Numbered from the stretch's first letter, positions 18,810 to 28,521 are shown. The stretch: 64,000 nt of DNA from Desulfotalea sp. (GCA_002733995.1 NVXR01000001.1:1-64000), one strand, 5' to 3'. Numbers and translations are program-made. The notes: a model not told the origin generated them from the letters alone.

Positions 18810-19691
18810 ATGTCTGTAAAAAGTATGACCGGTTTTGGCCGGGGCGAAGTAGAAAGTGAAGGAAGGGTTTGGATGGCCGAGATACGAGGCGTCAACAACC
18901 GTTATCTTGACTTGAAGATGAAGCTTCCTCGGGGCTATGCAGCCCTGGAAGAAAAAATACGTAAAAAGGTTTCTGCTCTTCATGTTCGTGGTCGTGTCGA
19001 TCTTTTCCTCTCTGTGACCGGAAACTTTTCCGATCTGCAGGAAGTGAAGGTGAACCATGAACTTGCAGGCGGCTACCATGCAGCCCTGAAGACACTTGCT
19101 GACAGCTTGAATTTGCCACTTGAAATAACAGTGAAGGATCTGTCGGCTTTTCCGGAAGTTATCACGAGGGAGCAGAAAGACGAAGATCTTGAAGCCGTAT
19201 GGCCTCTGGTTGAACAAGTTGTTGATATGGCCTTGGCTCATTGTAACGACATGCGTCGTCAGGAGGGTGAAGCTCTCGCCAGAGATTTGCAGTCTCGCCT
19301 TGATACGTTTACTTCAACCATCGACGGAATTGAAAAAAACATTCCTATTCTGCTCGCAGATAGGCAAAAAAACCTTGAAGAACGTCTTGAAAAACTTCTT
19401 GGTAATGTGCAACTCGATCCGGCCAGACTGGCACAGGAAGTTGCTCTCCTCGCCGATAAGACAGATGTCACCGAAGAGATCGTGCGCTTGCGCTGTCATA
19501 TTGAGCAATTTAGTAGCTTTTTACGCGAAGAGGGTGGCATTGGCAGAAAACTCGACTTTCTTATTCAGGAGTTTTTGAGGGAAGTTAATACTTTAGCCTC
19601 AAAAATCAATGATGCCTCTATTGCCCACCACACCGTAGACCTAAAAAGTGAACTTGAAAAGATGCGGGAACAGGTGCAAAATATAGAATAG
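18810..19691 (+). CDS. YicC-family protein (endoribonuclease YicC-like)
   Basis: A 293-residue protein with the family start MTGFGRGEVE and N-terminal EIRGVNNRYLDLKMKLPR. The C-terminal half has VALLADKTDVTEEIVRLRCH and FLIQEFLREVNTLASK. In E. coli YicC is a ribonuclease affecting small RNA stability. It begins the yicC-remA-gmk-rlmB cluster. The ATG at 18810 has AGAGG before it. Confidence 0.93.
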   Translation: MSVKSMTGFGRGEVESEGRVWMAEIRGVNNRYLDLKMKLPRGYAALEEKIRKKVSALHVRGRVDLFLSVTGNFSDLQEVKVNHELAGGYHAALKTLADSLNLPLEITVKDLSAFPEVITREQKDEDLEAVWPLVEQVVDMALAHCNDMRRQEGEALARDLQSRLDTFTSTIDGIEKNIPILLADRQKNLEERLEKLLGNVQLDPARLAQEVALLADKTDVTEEIVRLRCHIEQFSSFLREEGGIGRKLDFLIQEFLREVNTLASKINDASIAHHTVDLKSELEKMREQVQNIE

Positions 19692-19880
19692 CTTGTTGTT
19701 GTGAAGTAAAGGTATTTGGCGAAAAAAGGCAGCCCTATTTTTGCTATTGTGGTCTTTTTTCGTTTGTTGATCTGTGGGTGTTATATGGACAAACTCTTAG
19801 AGTTTTTAGGGGGGCCCCTCCTTACTTGCAGATAAACTTGGGGATATAAAAGGTAGTAAACTCTATTAAAGTGGTCGTTG

Positions 19881-20180
19881 ATGCAACTATTAAACGTAGG
19901 ATTTGGAAACACCGTTATGGTTGAGCGGGTGATAGCCGTCGTCAATACCGGCTCATCTCCAGCGAGAAAACTTAAAGAAGTAGCCAAAAGAGAAGGGCGG
20001 CTGGTCGATGTCACTGAAGGGCGGAGGACAAGATCTATTCTGGTAATGGATTCAAACCACATTGTCCTTTCTTCGGTACAGGCGGATACTATCAGTCAGC
20101 GTATGCAGGCATTGCATCCTGGGTATCATCTGGCAGAATATCAACGACAAGTAATGTCTGGAGCAAAGGAGTCCACATGA
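19881..20180 (+). CDS. RemA/DUF370 family protein
   Basis: A 99-residue protein with the RemA pattern: LLNVGFGNTVMVERVIAVV, SSPARKLKEVAKREGRLVDV and the signature TEGRRTRSILVMDS. In Bacillus, RemA is a DNA-binding activator of matrix genes. Start taken at the ATG at 19881; a TTG just before it is less likely, and no strong Shine-Dalgarno is visible. It overlaps gmk by 4 bases (ATGA), so the two are likely translationally coupled. The yicC-remA-gmk order is widely conserved. Confidence 0.9.
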   Translation: MQLLNVGFGNTVMVERVIAVVNTGSSPARKLKEVAKREGRLVDVTEGRRTRSILVMDSNHIVLSSVQADTISQRMQALHPGYHLAEYQRQVMSGAKEST

Positions 20181-20785
20181 GTCTAGGTAGATTATTTGTT
20201 GTTTCGGCACCCTCTGGTGCTGGGAAAACGACATTGCTTAAAAGAGTAATGTCCTCCCTCGTAAAAATGAAATTTTCGGTATCCCATACAACGAGAGCGG
20301 CCCGGGAAGGAGAGGTTGATGGCATTGACTATCACTTCGTTTCCCAGGAAACATTTAAGCAGATGATTATTGAAAGTATGTTTCTTGAACACGCAGATGT
20401 TCACGGCAATCTCTATGGAACCAGCCTTGCTTCCATCGTCGGACAGTTGGAGGATGGCTTTGATGTAGTCCTTGATATTGACGTACAGGGTGCCGCCATA
20501 TTGCGTGCAAAAACAGATGTCGAGGCAGCGTTTGTTTTTATTGCCCCTCCGAGCCTTCTTGAACTTGAAAGGCGTCTTCGGGGACGAGGGACTGAGAATG
20601 AAGAAAAGATTAAGATTCGCTTGATGAATGCAATAACGGAACTTGAGTCTAGCAGTGAATATGATTATGTCATCGTCAATAGTGATGTTGAAGAGGCGAC
20701 CCACTTGCTTGAATCCATTATTCTTGCTGAGCGTGCAAAATTACACAGGTTGCCATCCGGCGATCCTATTGGAAAGGTGTTGTAA
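20177..20785 (+). CDS. gmk: Guanylate kinase
   Basis: Phosphorylates GMP with ATP to make GDP. 202 residues with P-loop SAPSGAGKTTLL near residue 10 and the GMP-binding segment SVSHTTRAAREGEVDGIDY, HFVSQE. The start ATG at 20177 overlaps remA by 4 bases and has AAGGAG 6 bases before it. It forms a cluster with yicC, remA and rlmB. Confidence 0.95.
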   Translation: MSLGRLFVVSAPSGAGKTTLLKRVMSSLVKMKFSVSHTTRAAREGEVDGIDYHFVSQETFKQMIIESMFLEHADVHGNLYGTSLASIVGQLEDGFDVVLDIDVQGAAILRAKTDVEAAFVFIAPPSLLELERRLRGRGTENEEKIKIRLMNAITELESSSEYDYVIVNSDVEEATHLLESIILAERAKLHRLPSGDPIGKVL

Positions 20786-20787
20786 GA

Positions 20788-21606
20788 ATGAAAAAATATC
20801 ATGGTGGTAATAAATCTCCCGGTGAAAAACGAATTCGTTTTAGTGATGACATGTTGTGGGGGATTCACCCGGTGGTTGAGGGGCTTGCCCAAGAGGCGGA
20901 TCGTTTTACCGAAATAATTATACAACGGGATAAGCGTGGCAGTAAAATCGATGAGATTATCGAGATGGCAAAGGGTGCTGGGATCAAACTCATGTTTGTG
21001 GAGAGTATCTTCCTCACTGGGGAAGGTAGTGCTCAGGTGAGGCATCAGGGGGTTATTGCCCGGATTACCGAGACACCTCTTGTTGATTTTGATGACCTCA
21101 AAGAAAAGATGCTTGCCCGCCTCGCCGAGAAGAAGCCTACACGTCTGATGGTGCTGGATTCCCTGCAAGATCCACACAATGTCGGGGCAATTATCCGTAG
21201 TGCCCTTGCCTCTGGTGCTACTGCAATCATCGTCACAAGGGAACGTTCAGCGCCACTGGGAGGCACTGCAGCAAAATCGTCAGCTGGCGCAATGTCTCAT
21301 ATCGATATCTGCCAGGTGACCAATTTGAGTCGCGCGCTTCAGGAACTTAAAGAAATCGGTTTTTGGGTTTATGGTGCCGTGAAAGATGCGGATGCTAAAC
21401 CAATCTATGAGGTTGATCTCTCAGTGCCCGCCTGTCTGGTCGTAGGGAGTGAAGGTAAAGGGATACGTCCACTCGTGCAAAAAGAGTGTGACTTCCTCAT
21501 TACAATCCCCATGCAAGGGGATCTCGATTCTCTCAATAGCTCGGTGGCCGCAGGGGTCATCCTCTTTGAGACCCAGCGGCAAAGCTTACTCGCTGAGGCA
21601 GAGTAA
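20788..21606 (+). CDS. rlmB: 23S rRNA methyltransferase RlmB-like (TrmH/SpoU family)
   Basis: SAM-dependent 2'-O-ribose methyltransferase with an N-terminal ribosome-binding domain (MLWGIHPVVEGL). The SpoU motifs are present: SLQDPHNVGAIIRSALA (motif 1), VGSEGKGIRP (motif 2) and IPMQGDLDSLNSSVAAG (motif 3), which form the SAM-binding knot. RlmB methylates G2251 of 23S rRNA in E. coli; TrmH or RlmB-like paralogues share these motifs, so the exact target is inferred. It follows gmk by 2 bases. Confidence 0.88.
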   Translation: MKKYHGGNKSPGEKRIRFSDDMLWGIHPVVEGLAQEADRFTEIIIQRDKRGSKIDEIIEMAKGAGIKLMFVESIFLTGEGSAQVRHQGVIARITETPLVDFDDLKEKMLARLAEKKPTRLMVLDSLQDPHNVGAIIRSALASGATAIIVTRERSAPLGGTAAKSSAGAMSHIDICQVTNLSRALQELKEIGFWVYGAVKDADAKPIYEVDLSVPACLVVGSEGKGIRPLVQKECDFLITIPMQGDLDSLNSSVAAGVILFETQRQSLLAEAE

Positions 21607-21610
21607 CTCA

Positions 21611-22603
21611 CTATTGCAGCTGGGACCAGCGGAGCACACGTCCTGCCCCAAAAGGTTTAAGATCATTATAAAGCTCTGGTATTTTCCAGGGCTTTTGTTC
21701 TAAGGTGATGTTTTTTTCCAAAGGTTGCAGAGCGTAGCGAGTGCAGGCGATGTCACTGATAAATCCTTGGAGTAAATTGAGTTTTCCCGCATCTTCAAAT
21801 AATTCTGCAAGTAGAGGAAGGATAACGGGGGCAGAAAAAATACCCGCGGCACAACCGCAGCATTCTTTTTTATGTCTTGGATGGGGGGCTGAGTCGGATC
21901 CGAACATAATTTGGGGATGTCCCGAGAAAACGGCATCCTGAAGTGCTGCCAGATCCTTAGGGGTTTTGGCTATGGGTTTACAAAATAAATCAGGCTCAAG
22001 CTGGCCACCGATCACATCATCTAAGGTAATCATCAGGTGATGCAGGGTCACCGTGGCCGAGATGTTTGCATACCGGTCTAGCAGCTGTACTGCATCGGCT
22101 GTAGTGATATGCTCCATAATAATATGTAAGTTTGGAAAATCTTCCGCAAATTGCCGGTATATTGGTAAAAACTCCTTCTCACGGTCCATAACAAATCCCG
22201 CCGTTTCCCCATGTATGAGCAGGGGAATACCAAGCTCTTCCATGTATCCCAAGGTGCTGTTAATTGCACTGAAATCAGTTACACCTTTTTCGCTTTGTGT
22301 CGTGATTCCGGCTGGATACAATTTGATTCCGATGATACTGTCCCGCGCTTCAATAAGTTCCTGGCGGCTGTACTGTTTGAAAAACAGTGTCATGTAAGGC
22401 CTAAAATTCTCGGTATTGCCACACTGTAATATCTCTTTTTTATACACAGCTGCCTTCTCCAGACTGTCCACCGGAGATACGAGGTTGGGCATGATCACAG
22501 CGCCTGCAAATTGGCCGGCGGAAAAAGGTGTTACAGCTTGCATCATTTCACCTTGGCGTAGGTGGAGATGCATGTCTAATGGAGAGTGAAGTATAATACG
22601 CAT
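21611..22603 (-). CDS. pyrC: Dihydroorotase
   Basis: Third step of pyrimidine synthesis: cyclises carbamoyl aspartate to dihydroorotate. 330 residues, class II (E. coli PyrC-type). DMHLHLR near residue 10 provides the first zinc His pair, IIGIKLYPAG around 100 holds the carboxylated bridging Lys, and LLIHGE, later HHL, and GSDSAPH provide further ligands. It is convergent with rlmB, with a 4-base gap, and no shared terminator is obvious. No Shine-Dalgarno is obvious before the ATG. Confidence 0.93.
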   Translation of the reverse strand: MRIILHSPLDMHLHLRQGEMMQAVTPFSAGQFAGAVIMPNLVSPVDSLEKAAVYKKEILQCGNTENFRPYMTLFFKQYSRQELIEARDSIIGIKLYPAGITTQSEKGVTDFSAINSTLGYMEELGIPLLIHGETAGFVMDREKEFLPIYRQFAEDFPNLHIIMEHITTADAVQLLDRYANISATVTLHHLMITLDDVIGGQLEPDLFCKPIAKTPKDLAALQDAVFSGHPQIMFGSDSAPHPRHKKECCGCAAGIFSAPVILPLLAELFEDAGKLNLLQGFISDIACTRYALQPLEKNITLEQKPWKIPELYNDLKPFGAGRVLRWSQLQ

Positions 22604-22639
22604 TGTTTTAATGGGGTGCAGGGGTTAGGAGGTGGCAGA

Positions 22640-23518
22640 CTATTTGGTTATCGTTAAAAAAACATCCTTATAGAGCTGTCTGTAATGGGGGATACTGCTC
22701 GGGTCGAGCCATCGTTCGTAAGCGCCTCTGTAGAACTCCGTCGGCCGTTGTTTGAGGAGGACCGTATTGATATCCTCGATGGCCTTTTTCCCCCAGGCCG
22801 TCTTTGAGCAGGTGACATAGGTAAGCAATGCTTCGAGATCGTTCTGGTTTTCCGTGATATTTAGTGAAGTGATCTGGTCCTTAACACCCATTATTTCGGC
22901 AAAATATGTAGCTTCTTCAGGAAGGCTCGCCAGGGCGTCTATTCTGCCAGCAATGAGCATTTTAAATAGATTTTTGGACATCTCCTTGCCTTTGTAGGTG
23001 AAGGTGTTTGTGTCGTTGCCATACTTGTTTAAAACAGCATCAAAGACAACACCGTAGGAACGATTGTTCGAGCGACCTACGATAACTTCATTGCTTTCAA
23101 GAAGGTTTTGCAGGTTTACAGTTTGACTTCCTCCGAACTTGTCAAAGTTATCCTTTCTGATAATGAGGCTTACGGGCAGGGTGAGGATGCTGGGAATAGA
23201 GAAGTAGGCTATTTCTTCACGTTCTGGTGTCTTAAACATTGCCAGTGCACAGGACTGTTCCCCCTGTTTCCACTGTTGATAATGTCTGGCTATGTTGGCT
23301 GTCATATGGTGGTGCTGGTATTGGGGGAGTTGTGTGATCATCAACTTGGTTAACACATCCTCATACCCCTGTTTTTTAAGCTCGCCTTCATGGATGAAAA
23401 ATGGTGGTGCATCGGCTTCCATCCAGTTAATATTGTCCTGGGCAAGTACAGTTCCGGGAATGGTGCAAAGTAAAAAGAGAGAGAGGTAAACAAGTAACGG
23501 AGATTCTTTAAAGCGCAT
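22640..23518 (-). CDS. Periplasmic substrate-binding protein (SBP_bac_3-like)
   Basis: A 292-residue secreted protein: signal peptide (residues about 1-26, cleavage near TVLA-QD), then a bilobal type-3 solute-binding fold (NINWMEADAPPFFI, VIVGRSNNRSYG, LASLPEEATYFAEI). No ABC permease or ATPase lies nearby; the neighbour upstream on the same strand is a sensor kinase. A role as a periplasmic sensor partner, as for some family-3 proteins, is plausible but inferred. Start supported by AAAGGA before the ATG. Confidence 0.8.
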   Translation of the reverse strand: MRFKESPLLVYLSLFLLCTIPGTVLAQDNINWMEADAPPFFIHEGELKKQGYEDVLTKLMITQLPQYQHHHMTANIARHYQQWKQGEQSCALAMFKTPEREEIAYFSIPSILTLPVSLIIRKDNFDKFGGSQTVNLQNLLESNEVIVGRSNNRSYGVVFDAVLNKYGNDTNTFTYKGKEMSKNLFKMLIAGRIDALASLPEEATYFAEIMGVKDQITSLNITENQNDLEALLTYVTCSKTAWGKKAIEDINTVLLKQRPTEFYRGAYERWLDPSSIPHYRQLYKDVFLTITK

Positions 23519-23676
23519 TAAATGTCCTTTTTAGTCAAAACGTTATGCTTTCTACAGTAGCCAAGTTGTTATGTACAACCTGGCTACGTAGTATGCAAAA
23601 ACCAATATATTATCGCTCGTAACGATTGTTATAAAACTCATCCTGTTATGACAAATTCGGCCGAACTATTATTGTA

Positions 23677-25749
23677 TCATGAAAACAGAGTTTTGTATAT
23701 TGCGTTGCCAATTTGTTCAATTGTATAGGGTTTTGCAATAAATTCACTTGCCCCCATGGCCAGTGTTGCATGGACATCCTCGTCATTGGCAAAGCCACTG
23801 GCGATAATAGCTTTTTGTTGTGGATGTATTTTTAGGATGTTTTCATAGGTTACACGACCATTGTTTCCTGGTGGCATGAGCATATCAAGTACCACAAGGT
23901 CCGCGCGGTTTTTCTGCAAATATTCTTCAGCTTTTTCTCCCGAGGAAACGGTTACAACGTTGTACTTAAGCGAAGTGAGCAAACCTTTCAGGATTTCCCG
24001 TTGTCTCGGGTCATCATCTACTACCAGGATGGTTTCACCTGTGCCGATGTAGTCCCGCCAGTTCTTTTCTTTTGACTGTTCTGGGATCTTTTCGTTGAGG
24101 CTAGGGAAAAATAGTTCAAAGGTTGTACCCTTAGTGCTACTTGCGACCTGTACTGTACCGTCATGCTCCTGCATGGTGTTCCAGACGATGGTGAGCCCAA
24201 GGCCTGTACCACTTCTCCCCATTACCTTAGTCGAGTAAAAGGGTTCGAAGATGTGTTGCATCTCTTTTGCGCCTATTCCTTCTCCTGTGTCGGTTATGAT
24301 AATTTTTGAGAACATGCGTTTTTGTTGAGAAGGATTTCTACTAGATGATAATCCTTCGGCCCGTATCGTGGCGGGTAGACTGCAAAATTCATTGGCAGAT
24401 GTGATGGTAAGGCAACCGTTACCCGTGATGGATTCAACCCCATTATTGATAATATTCATAAGGCATTTACGTACTTGAATCCGGGAGCAGTTCACGTTGC
24501 CAAGGGCAGGTTCCAGGTGTGTTACAATACGAACATCTGGATGTGTTTTGGTAAGTTCCTTAAAATCAGGGCTTTCAAGGTACTTTTCTATGAGTTCATT
24601 TAGGCTGAGGACCTCTGTGCTGGCTGCAACACCCCGGGCAACGGTGAGGAGGTCGGAGACGACTTCGGCCGCTTCCATACCGGAGCGTCGGATGGACTGC
24701 AATGGCTTATAGAGGCGGTTATCTTCAGGTAAGTTGAGCAGGAGAAGCTCGGGGTAACTGATGATCCCTGAGAGGATGTTGTTGAGGTCGTGGGCTACAC
24801 CGCCTGCCATAAGCCCAATAGCTTTCATTTTCTGATCCCGGAGCAGTTGTTCTTCGAGTTGACGTCTTGAGCTGATATCAATTACGATTATGCGGGCACC
24901 GGCAACGAGTAGCTCATTTGTGAACATTGGAGCTATTTTCAGGAGCATCGGAAATATATTATTGTCACTTCCTAGTGCTGAATATTCTTTAAGATCGATT
25001 GGTTCACCCTGGATTGCTTTGTAGAAATTTGTTCGGGCATCGTAACGATCAGATTCGTCGATAAAATCGAGAAAACATTTATCAGTTAATGATGAGAGTT
25101 TGGGGTCAAGTAGCGTTGACGCCGCATGATTTGCGTAGGTGATGTTGCCATTGATATCGGTTTCAAGAACAATTTCAGGGAGGAAATTGACAAGGTCATG
25201 GAAACGCTGTTCACTGTGCCGTAGATTTTTGGTGCGTACCTCTACCTCTTCTTCAAGGTGCTTGCTATTAACAAAGAGTGAAACAATACTCATGGCGATG
25301 AGCAAGAGAAGAAGCAGGACAAGTAGAATATTGGTGATGGGATATATGATACGCACATATTGTACAGCGGTGATGGTACCAATTTTAATTTCTTGGTAGA
25401 GGACGGGTTGCGTCAATTCTTTGGTATGGATCAAGCCGGCACTGTAGAGAATATATGAAAGACCAGAAAGAGGCTCTTGCTCCAACACGATAAAGTTCTT
25501 TTCTCCAGGAATAGAAACAGTAAGCTTTTTATAATGGTCTGCCTTCATTGCAAGTTTAAGGTAAATGCTTGCACTAATGTCGTTAATAGCCCATATGTCC
25601 TCTGAGATAATAGCAGCATGATTGGCGAATTGTTGCCTGTCATGTTGGTTTTGTTGCTGTACATAAAGAGCGACTGCAAGGGACAGTGTTGTTGCGAAAA
25701 GTATGAGGATGTATACGTATTTTATGTTATTTGGAGAGGTGGAAGCCAT
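23677..25749 (-). CDS. Membrane hybrid histidine kinase with PAS and receiver domains
   Basis: About 690 residues from the ATG at 25749 (GAGAG just before it); a start five codons earlier is possible. Two membrane helices (about 10-30 and 140-165) bracket a periplasmic sensor domain. Then a PAS domain (about 190-300, LPEIVLETDINGNITYANHAA), HisKA with the His in GGVAHDLNN, HATPase (DTGEGIG, GTGLGL) and a C-terminal receiver (VVDDDPRQR, Asp in VVLDMLMP). It lies about 160 bases upstream of the SBP_bac_3 gene on the same strand, so the secreted binding protein could present a ligand to it. Confidence 0.92.
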   Translation of the reverse strand: MASTSPNNIKYVYILILFATTLSLAVALYVQQQNQHDRQQFANHAAIISEDIWAINDISASIYLKLAMKADHYKKLTVSIPGEKNFIVLEQEPLSGLSYILYSAGLIHTKELTQPVLYQEIKIGTITAVQYVRIIYPITNILLVLLLLLLIAMSIVSLFVNSKHLEEEVEVRTKNLRHSEQRFHDLVNFLPEIVLETDINGNITYANHAASTLLDPKLSSLTDKCFLDFIDESDRYDARTNFYKAIQGEPIDLKEYSALGSDNNIFPMLLKIAPMFTNELLVAGARIIVIDISSRRQLEEQLLRDQKMKAIGLMAGGVAHDLNNILSGIISYPELLLLNLPEDNRLYKPLQSIRRSGMEAAEVVSDLLTVARGVAASTEVLSLNELIEKYLESPDFKELTKTHPDVRIVTHLEPALGNVNCSRIQVRKCLMNIINNGVESITGNGCLTITSANEFCSLPATIRAEGLSSSRNPSQQKRMFSKIIITDTGEGIGAKEMQHIFEPFYSTKVMGRSGTGLGLTIVWNTMQEHDGTVQVASSTKGTTFELFFPSLNEKIPEQSKEKNWRDYIGTGETILVVDDDPRQREILKGLLTSLKYNVVTVSSGEKAEEYLQKNRADLVVLDMLMPPGNNGRVTYENILKIHPQQKAIIASGFANDEDVHATLAMGASEFIAKPYTIEQIGNAIYKTLFS

Positions 25750-25897
25750 TATGTTATCTCTCATTGAGCAAAAATTTATCTGTATTGAATGAAGAAAAGT
25801 ATTGTTCTGTAAGCATACTATTTTTTTACTGAAATGACAGTATTATGGAACACCATGTAATGGATAGTTTATGATAACCTCTCCTACCCCTCTAGCA

Positions 25898-25911
25898 TTG
25901 ATTTACGTCAA
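25898..25911. promoter_or_regulatory. CRP/FNR-family binding site candidate
   Basis: TTGATTTACGTCAA is a near-perfect dyad of the TTGAT-N4-RTCAA type. It lies about 107 bases before the MFS start and about 150 bases before the divergent kinase start, so it could control either. A near-identical dyad sits upstream of the DUF438 gene at 60782. Confidence 0.55.
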
Positions 25912-26017
25912 AAAAAATCATGGATCGGTTCAATCTTTTGCGCGTTGCCTAGAGCCTGTAGGTGATGATGGACTTACAGTATAATTCAATTTCGTTTTTT
26001 CCGGGACTGCATTAATA

Positions 26018-27187
26018 ATGCAAAAATATACATTAATCACCTTACTTCTATCTGTCTTTATCGCTCTTCTCGGGATGGGGGTAATTGTGCCTGTAATGCC
26101 AATTTTTGCCAAGGAATTGGGGGCTAGTGGTTTTGCTCTTGGAATGATTATTGCTGCGTTTTCTGTAACCCGTGGCTTGTTACAGCCCCTTGTAGGACAT
26201 TGGTCAGATAAATGGGGGCGAAAAGGGTTTCTCATTGCAGGCTTACTCATCTACGGAATTGTAGGTTTGCTCATTCCCATGGCAAAAGATGTCGGTCAGC
26301 TGATTTTCATCCGTGCCTTCCACGGGATTGGCTCAGCTATGATAGTTCCCATTGCAATGGCGTATATGAGTCTGCTTGCCCCCCCTGGATATGAATCCCG
26401 CTATATGAGTTATCTTAATGTGGCTATTTTCTTTGGGATTGGTTGTGGACCGATTATTGGTGGGATTTTATCCGATTTATGGGGGCTCCCGTCTGTTTTT
26501 TATACCATGGCCGGCTTAAGCCTGATGGCGCTGTTGCTTGTTGTTGTCTATATGCCGCGGCAGCTTGTATGTGCGCCTGAGACAGAGGACAGTTTTTTCA
26601 AGAGTATCAGTCGTATGTTGCGCAACAGGAAAACGGCAGGAATCTTGCTCGCAAGGTATGCAACCATGATCATCATGGTGCCGAGTATGGCTTTTCTACC
26701 TCTTCTTATGTCGGAGTGGCCTGGGGTCAGTGGTCTGCAAATAGGTTTTGTTATTGCGTGTCGTACCCTCGTAAATGCGGGGCTTCAGGTTCCTTTGGGC
26801 AAGCTTGCTGATACCCATAGTAAACGCAAAATATTTATTATAAGTTGCCTGATACTCTCGGTCATTGTGTATTGTATACCGTATATCACCACTGTTACTC
26901 AGATGGCTATCTTGTATCTTTTGCTCGGCTGTGTGGAGGCTGCTATTTGGGCAGTTTTGGGTGGCTATGCCTCCCTTGAAGCCAAGGCTCTCTATGGTCA
27001 TGGAACTATGATGGGAATGTTTGGCTTTGCTATGAGTGGAGGCGTATTTACAGGAGCCGTTCTGGCGGGGACCATCATGGATATATGGGGGATCGCTCCG
27101 GCGTATCACACTACAGGACTGCTTGTTTTTGCCTTATCCCTCGTCTCGTTTGTTATGATTGCGGGTGCCGAGAAAAAGCTGGAATAG
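26018..27187 (+). CDS. MFS transporter
   Basis: A 389-residue integral membrane protein with about 12 hydrophobic segments. The motif A region reads GHWSDKWGRKGFLI between the second and third segments, and a related PLGKLADTHSKRKIFII occurs in the second half. It resembles drug/sugar:H+ antiporter-type major facilitator proteins; substrate unknown. It is divergent from the hybrid kinase and shares its FNR-type upstream region. It is convergent with the S1-like gene. Confidence 0.9.
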   Translation: MQKYTLITLLLSVFIALLGMGVIVPVMPIFAKELGASGFALGMIIAAFSVTRGLLQPLVGHWSDKWGRKGFLIAGLLIYGIVGLLIPMAKDVGQLIFIRAFHGIGSAMIVPIAMAYMSLLAPPGYESRYMSYLNVAIFFGIGCGPIIGGILSDLWGLPSVFYTMAGLSLMALLLVVVYMPRQLVCAPETEDSFFKSISRMLRNRKTAGILLARYATMIIMVPSMAFLPLLMSEWPGVSGLQIGFVIACRTLVNAGLQVPLGKLADTHSKRKIFIISCLILSVIVYCIPYITTVTQMAILYLLLGCVEAAIWAVLGGYASLEAKALYGHGTMMGMFGFAMSGGVFTGAVLAGTIMDIWGIAPAYHTTGLLVFALSLVSFVMIAGAEKKLE

Positions 27188-27248
27188 AAAATCCGACAGC
27201 CCTGTGTCAGGACCGCCGGATTAGGAGAACATGTTGCTGGGGTGCGTT

Positions 27249-28448
27249 TTATTTTTTCTCGGCCATTTTTGCCTTGAGAAGTGCTCCTAGGCTACCAAGA
27301 TTGTTGTCTGACTTTTTCTTCTTGCCCTGGGATACAAACGTCTTGTATTCACCGCGTTCTTTTTCTTCTTCACTTTCTGCGGAGACGTAGTCCGCGGGAA
27401 CGAGACTGATTCTTTTCTCCGCCATGTCGATGGACTCAATCTTGACTTCTAGATTCTGACCTTCTTCAACGACCTCACGAGGATGATTGATACGCCTTCC
27501 ATCTCCAAGTTTTGAAATATGTACGAGGCCATCAATCCCAGGCTCTAGGGTTACGAACACACCAAACTGTGCCAGGCGTGCCACGGTGCCGGTGTGGGTT
27601 GAACCCTCGGGGAATTTATTGGGCACTTCATCAAACGGGTCTGCCAGAGTTGCTTTGTAGCTGAGGGAAATTCTGTCCTTTTCCCAGTCAATACTTTTGA
27701 CAACTGCCTGGATTTTTTGGCCAACAGAGAAATATTCTTCAATCTTTTCTACTCGACTCCAGCCGATTTCAGAAATAGGGATCAGACCATCCACACCACC
27801 GAGATCAACAAAGGCTCCAAAATCTCTGATAGAGCTGACAATGCCATCGATCGTCTGACCTTCAGCAAGGGTTTCCTTCAGCTTTTCTTTAAGTTCTTCA
27901 CGCAGATCTTCTAGTATAGCTCGGGCGGAAAGGACGATGTTGCGACCGTTCTCTTCGAATCTGGTTATGATAAACTGCATCTTGGTATCCAGATATGTAG
28001 CCGACGCATCTTCTACCCGGCGAAGTCCCATCTGGGAAAAAGGGCAAAAGCCTCGCACATTGCCACCGAGGGTGATTTCAAAACCGCCCTTGATTTCTTC
28101 CTTAGCCAATCCTTCAACTGGAATACGGGAACGAAAAGCCTCTTCAAGATGGGCGTTGGAGGAGCCTGAACCAATTGCTGTGGTGAAAAGCCTCTCTGAG
28201 TTTTTTGCCTGGAGGAAGTAAACATCAAGGGTGTCGCCCTCTTTGTGGCTAAAGTTGCCTTCCTTATCTTTAAGCTCGGAGCTGTTTAGTACACCTTCAC
28301 TTTTTCCTCCGACATCCAGAAAAGTTGTGTCATCGTTTATACCTACGATGATAGCTTTTACTTTTTGTCCCGGTTCAAGGCGCTTGATCGTTCTTTTGGC
28401 TTCCGCCTTGAAGAGATCTTCAAAACTCTCACTGTTTGCTTCTGTCAT
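27249..28448 (-). CDS. S1 RNA-binding-domain protein (short ribosomal protein S1-like)
   Basis: A 399-residue protein with four S1-type beta-barrel repeats (about 20-95, 105-175, 195-265 and 280-350). The clearest is TIDGIVSSIRDFGAFVDLGG, then VDGLIPISEIGW. It resembles ribosomal protein S1, which has six repeats and about 550 residues in E. coli, but it is shorter and may be a paralogue used in translation or RNA handling. It ends a minus-strand run that includes a phosphodiesterase, radical SAM gene, lolA and murI. The C-terminus is Lys-rich. Confidence 0.82.
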   Translation of the reverse strand: MTEANSESFEDLFKAEAKRTIKRLEPGQKVKAIIVGINDDTTFLDVGGKSEGVLNSSELKDKEGNFSHKEGDTLDVYFLQAKNSERLFTTAIGSGSSNAHLEEAFRSRIPVEGLAKEEIKGGFEITLGGNVRGFCPFSQMGLRRVEDASATYLDTKMQFIITRFEENGRNIVLSARAILEDLREELKEKLKETLAEGQTIDGIVSSIRDFGAFVDLGGVDGLIPISEIGWSRVEKIEEYFSVGQKIQAVVKSIDWEKDRISLSYKATLADPFDEVPNKFPEGSTHTGTVARLAQFGVFVTLEPGIDGLVHISKLGDGRRINHPREVVEEGQNLEVKIESIDMAEKRISLVPADYVSAESEEEKERGEYKTFVSQGKKKKSDNNLGSLGALLKAKMAEKK

Positions 28449-28521
28449 GTCTTCCCGTTTTTGGAACTGCGGTTTAAGGTTTTTACCAATTGGATCGATT
28501 TTCTCCAGTTGGCCTGGCTGG

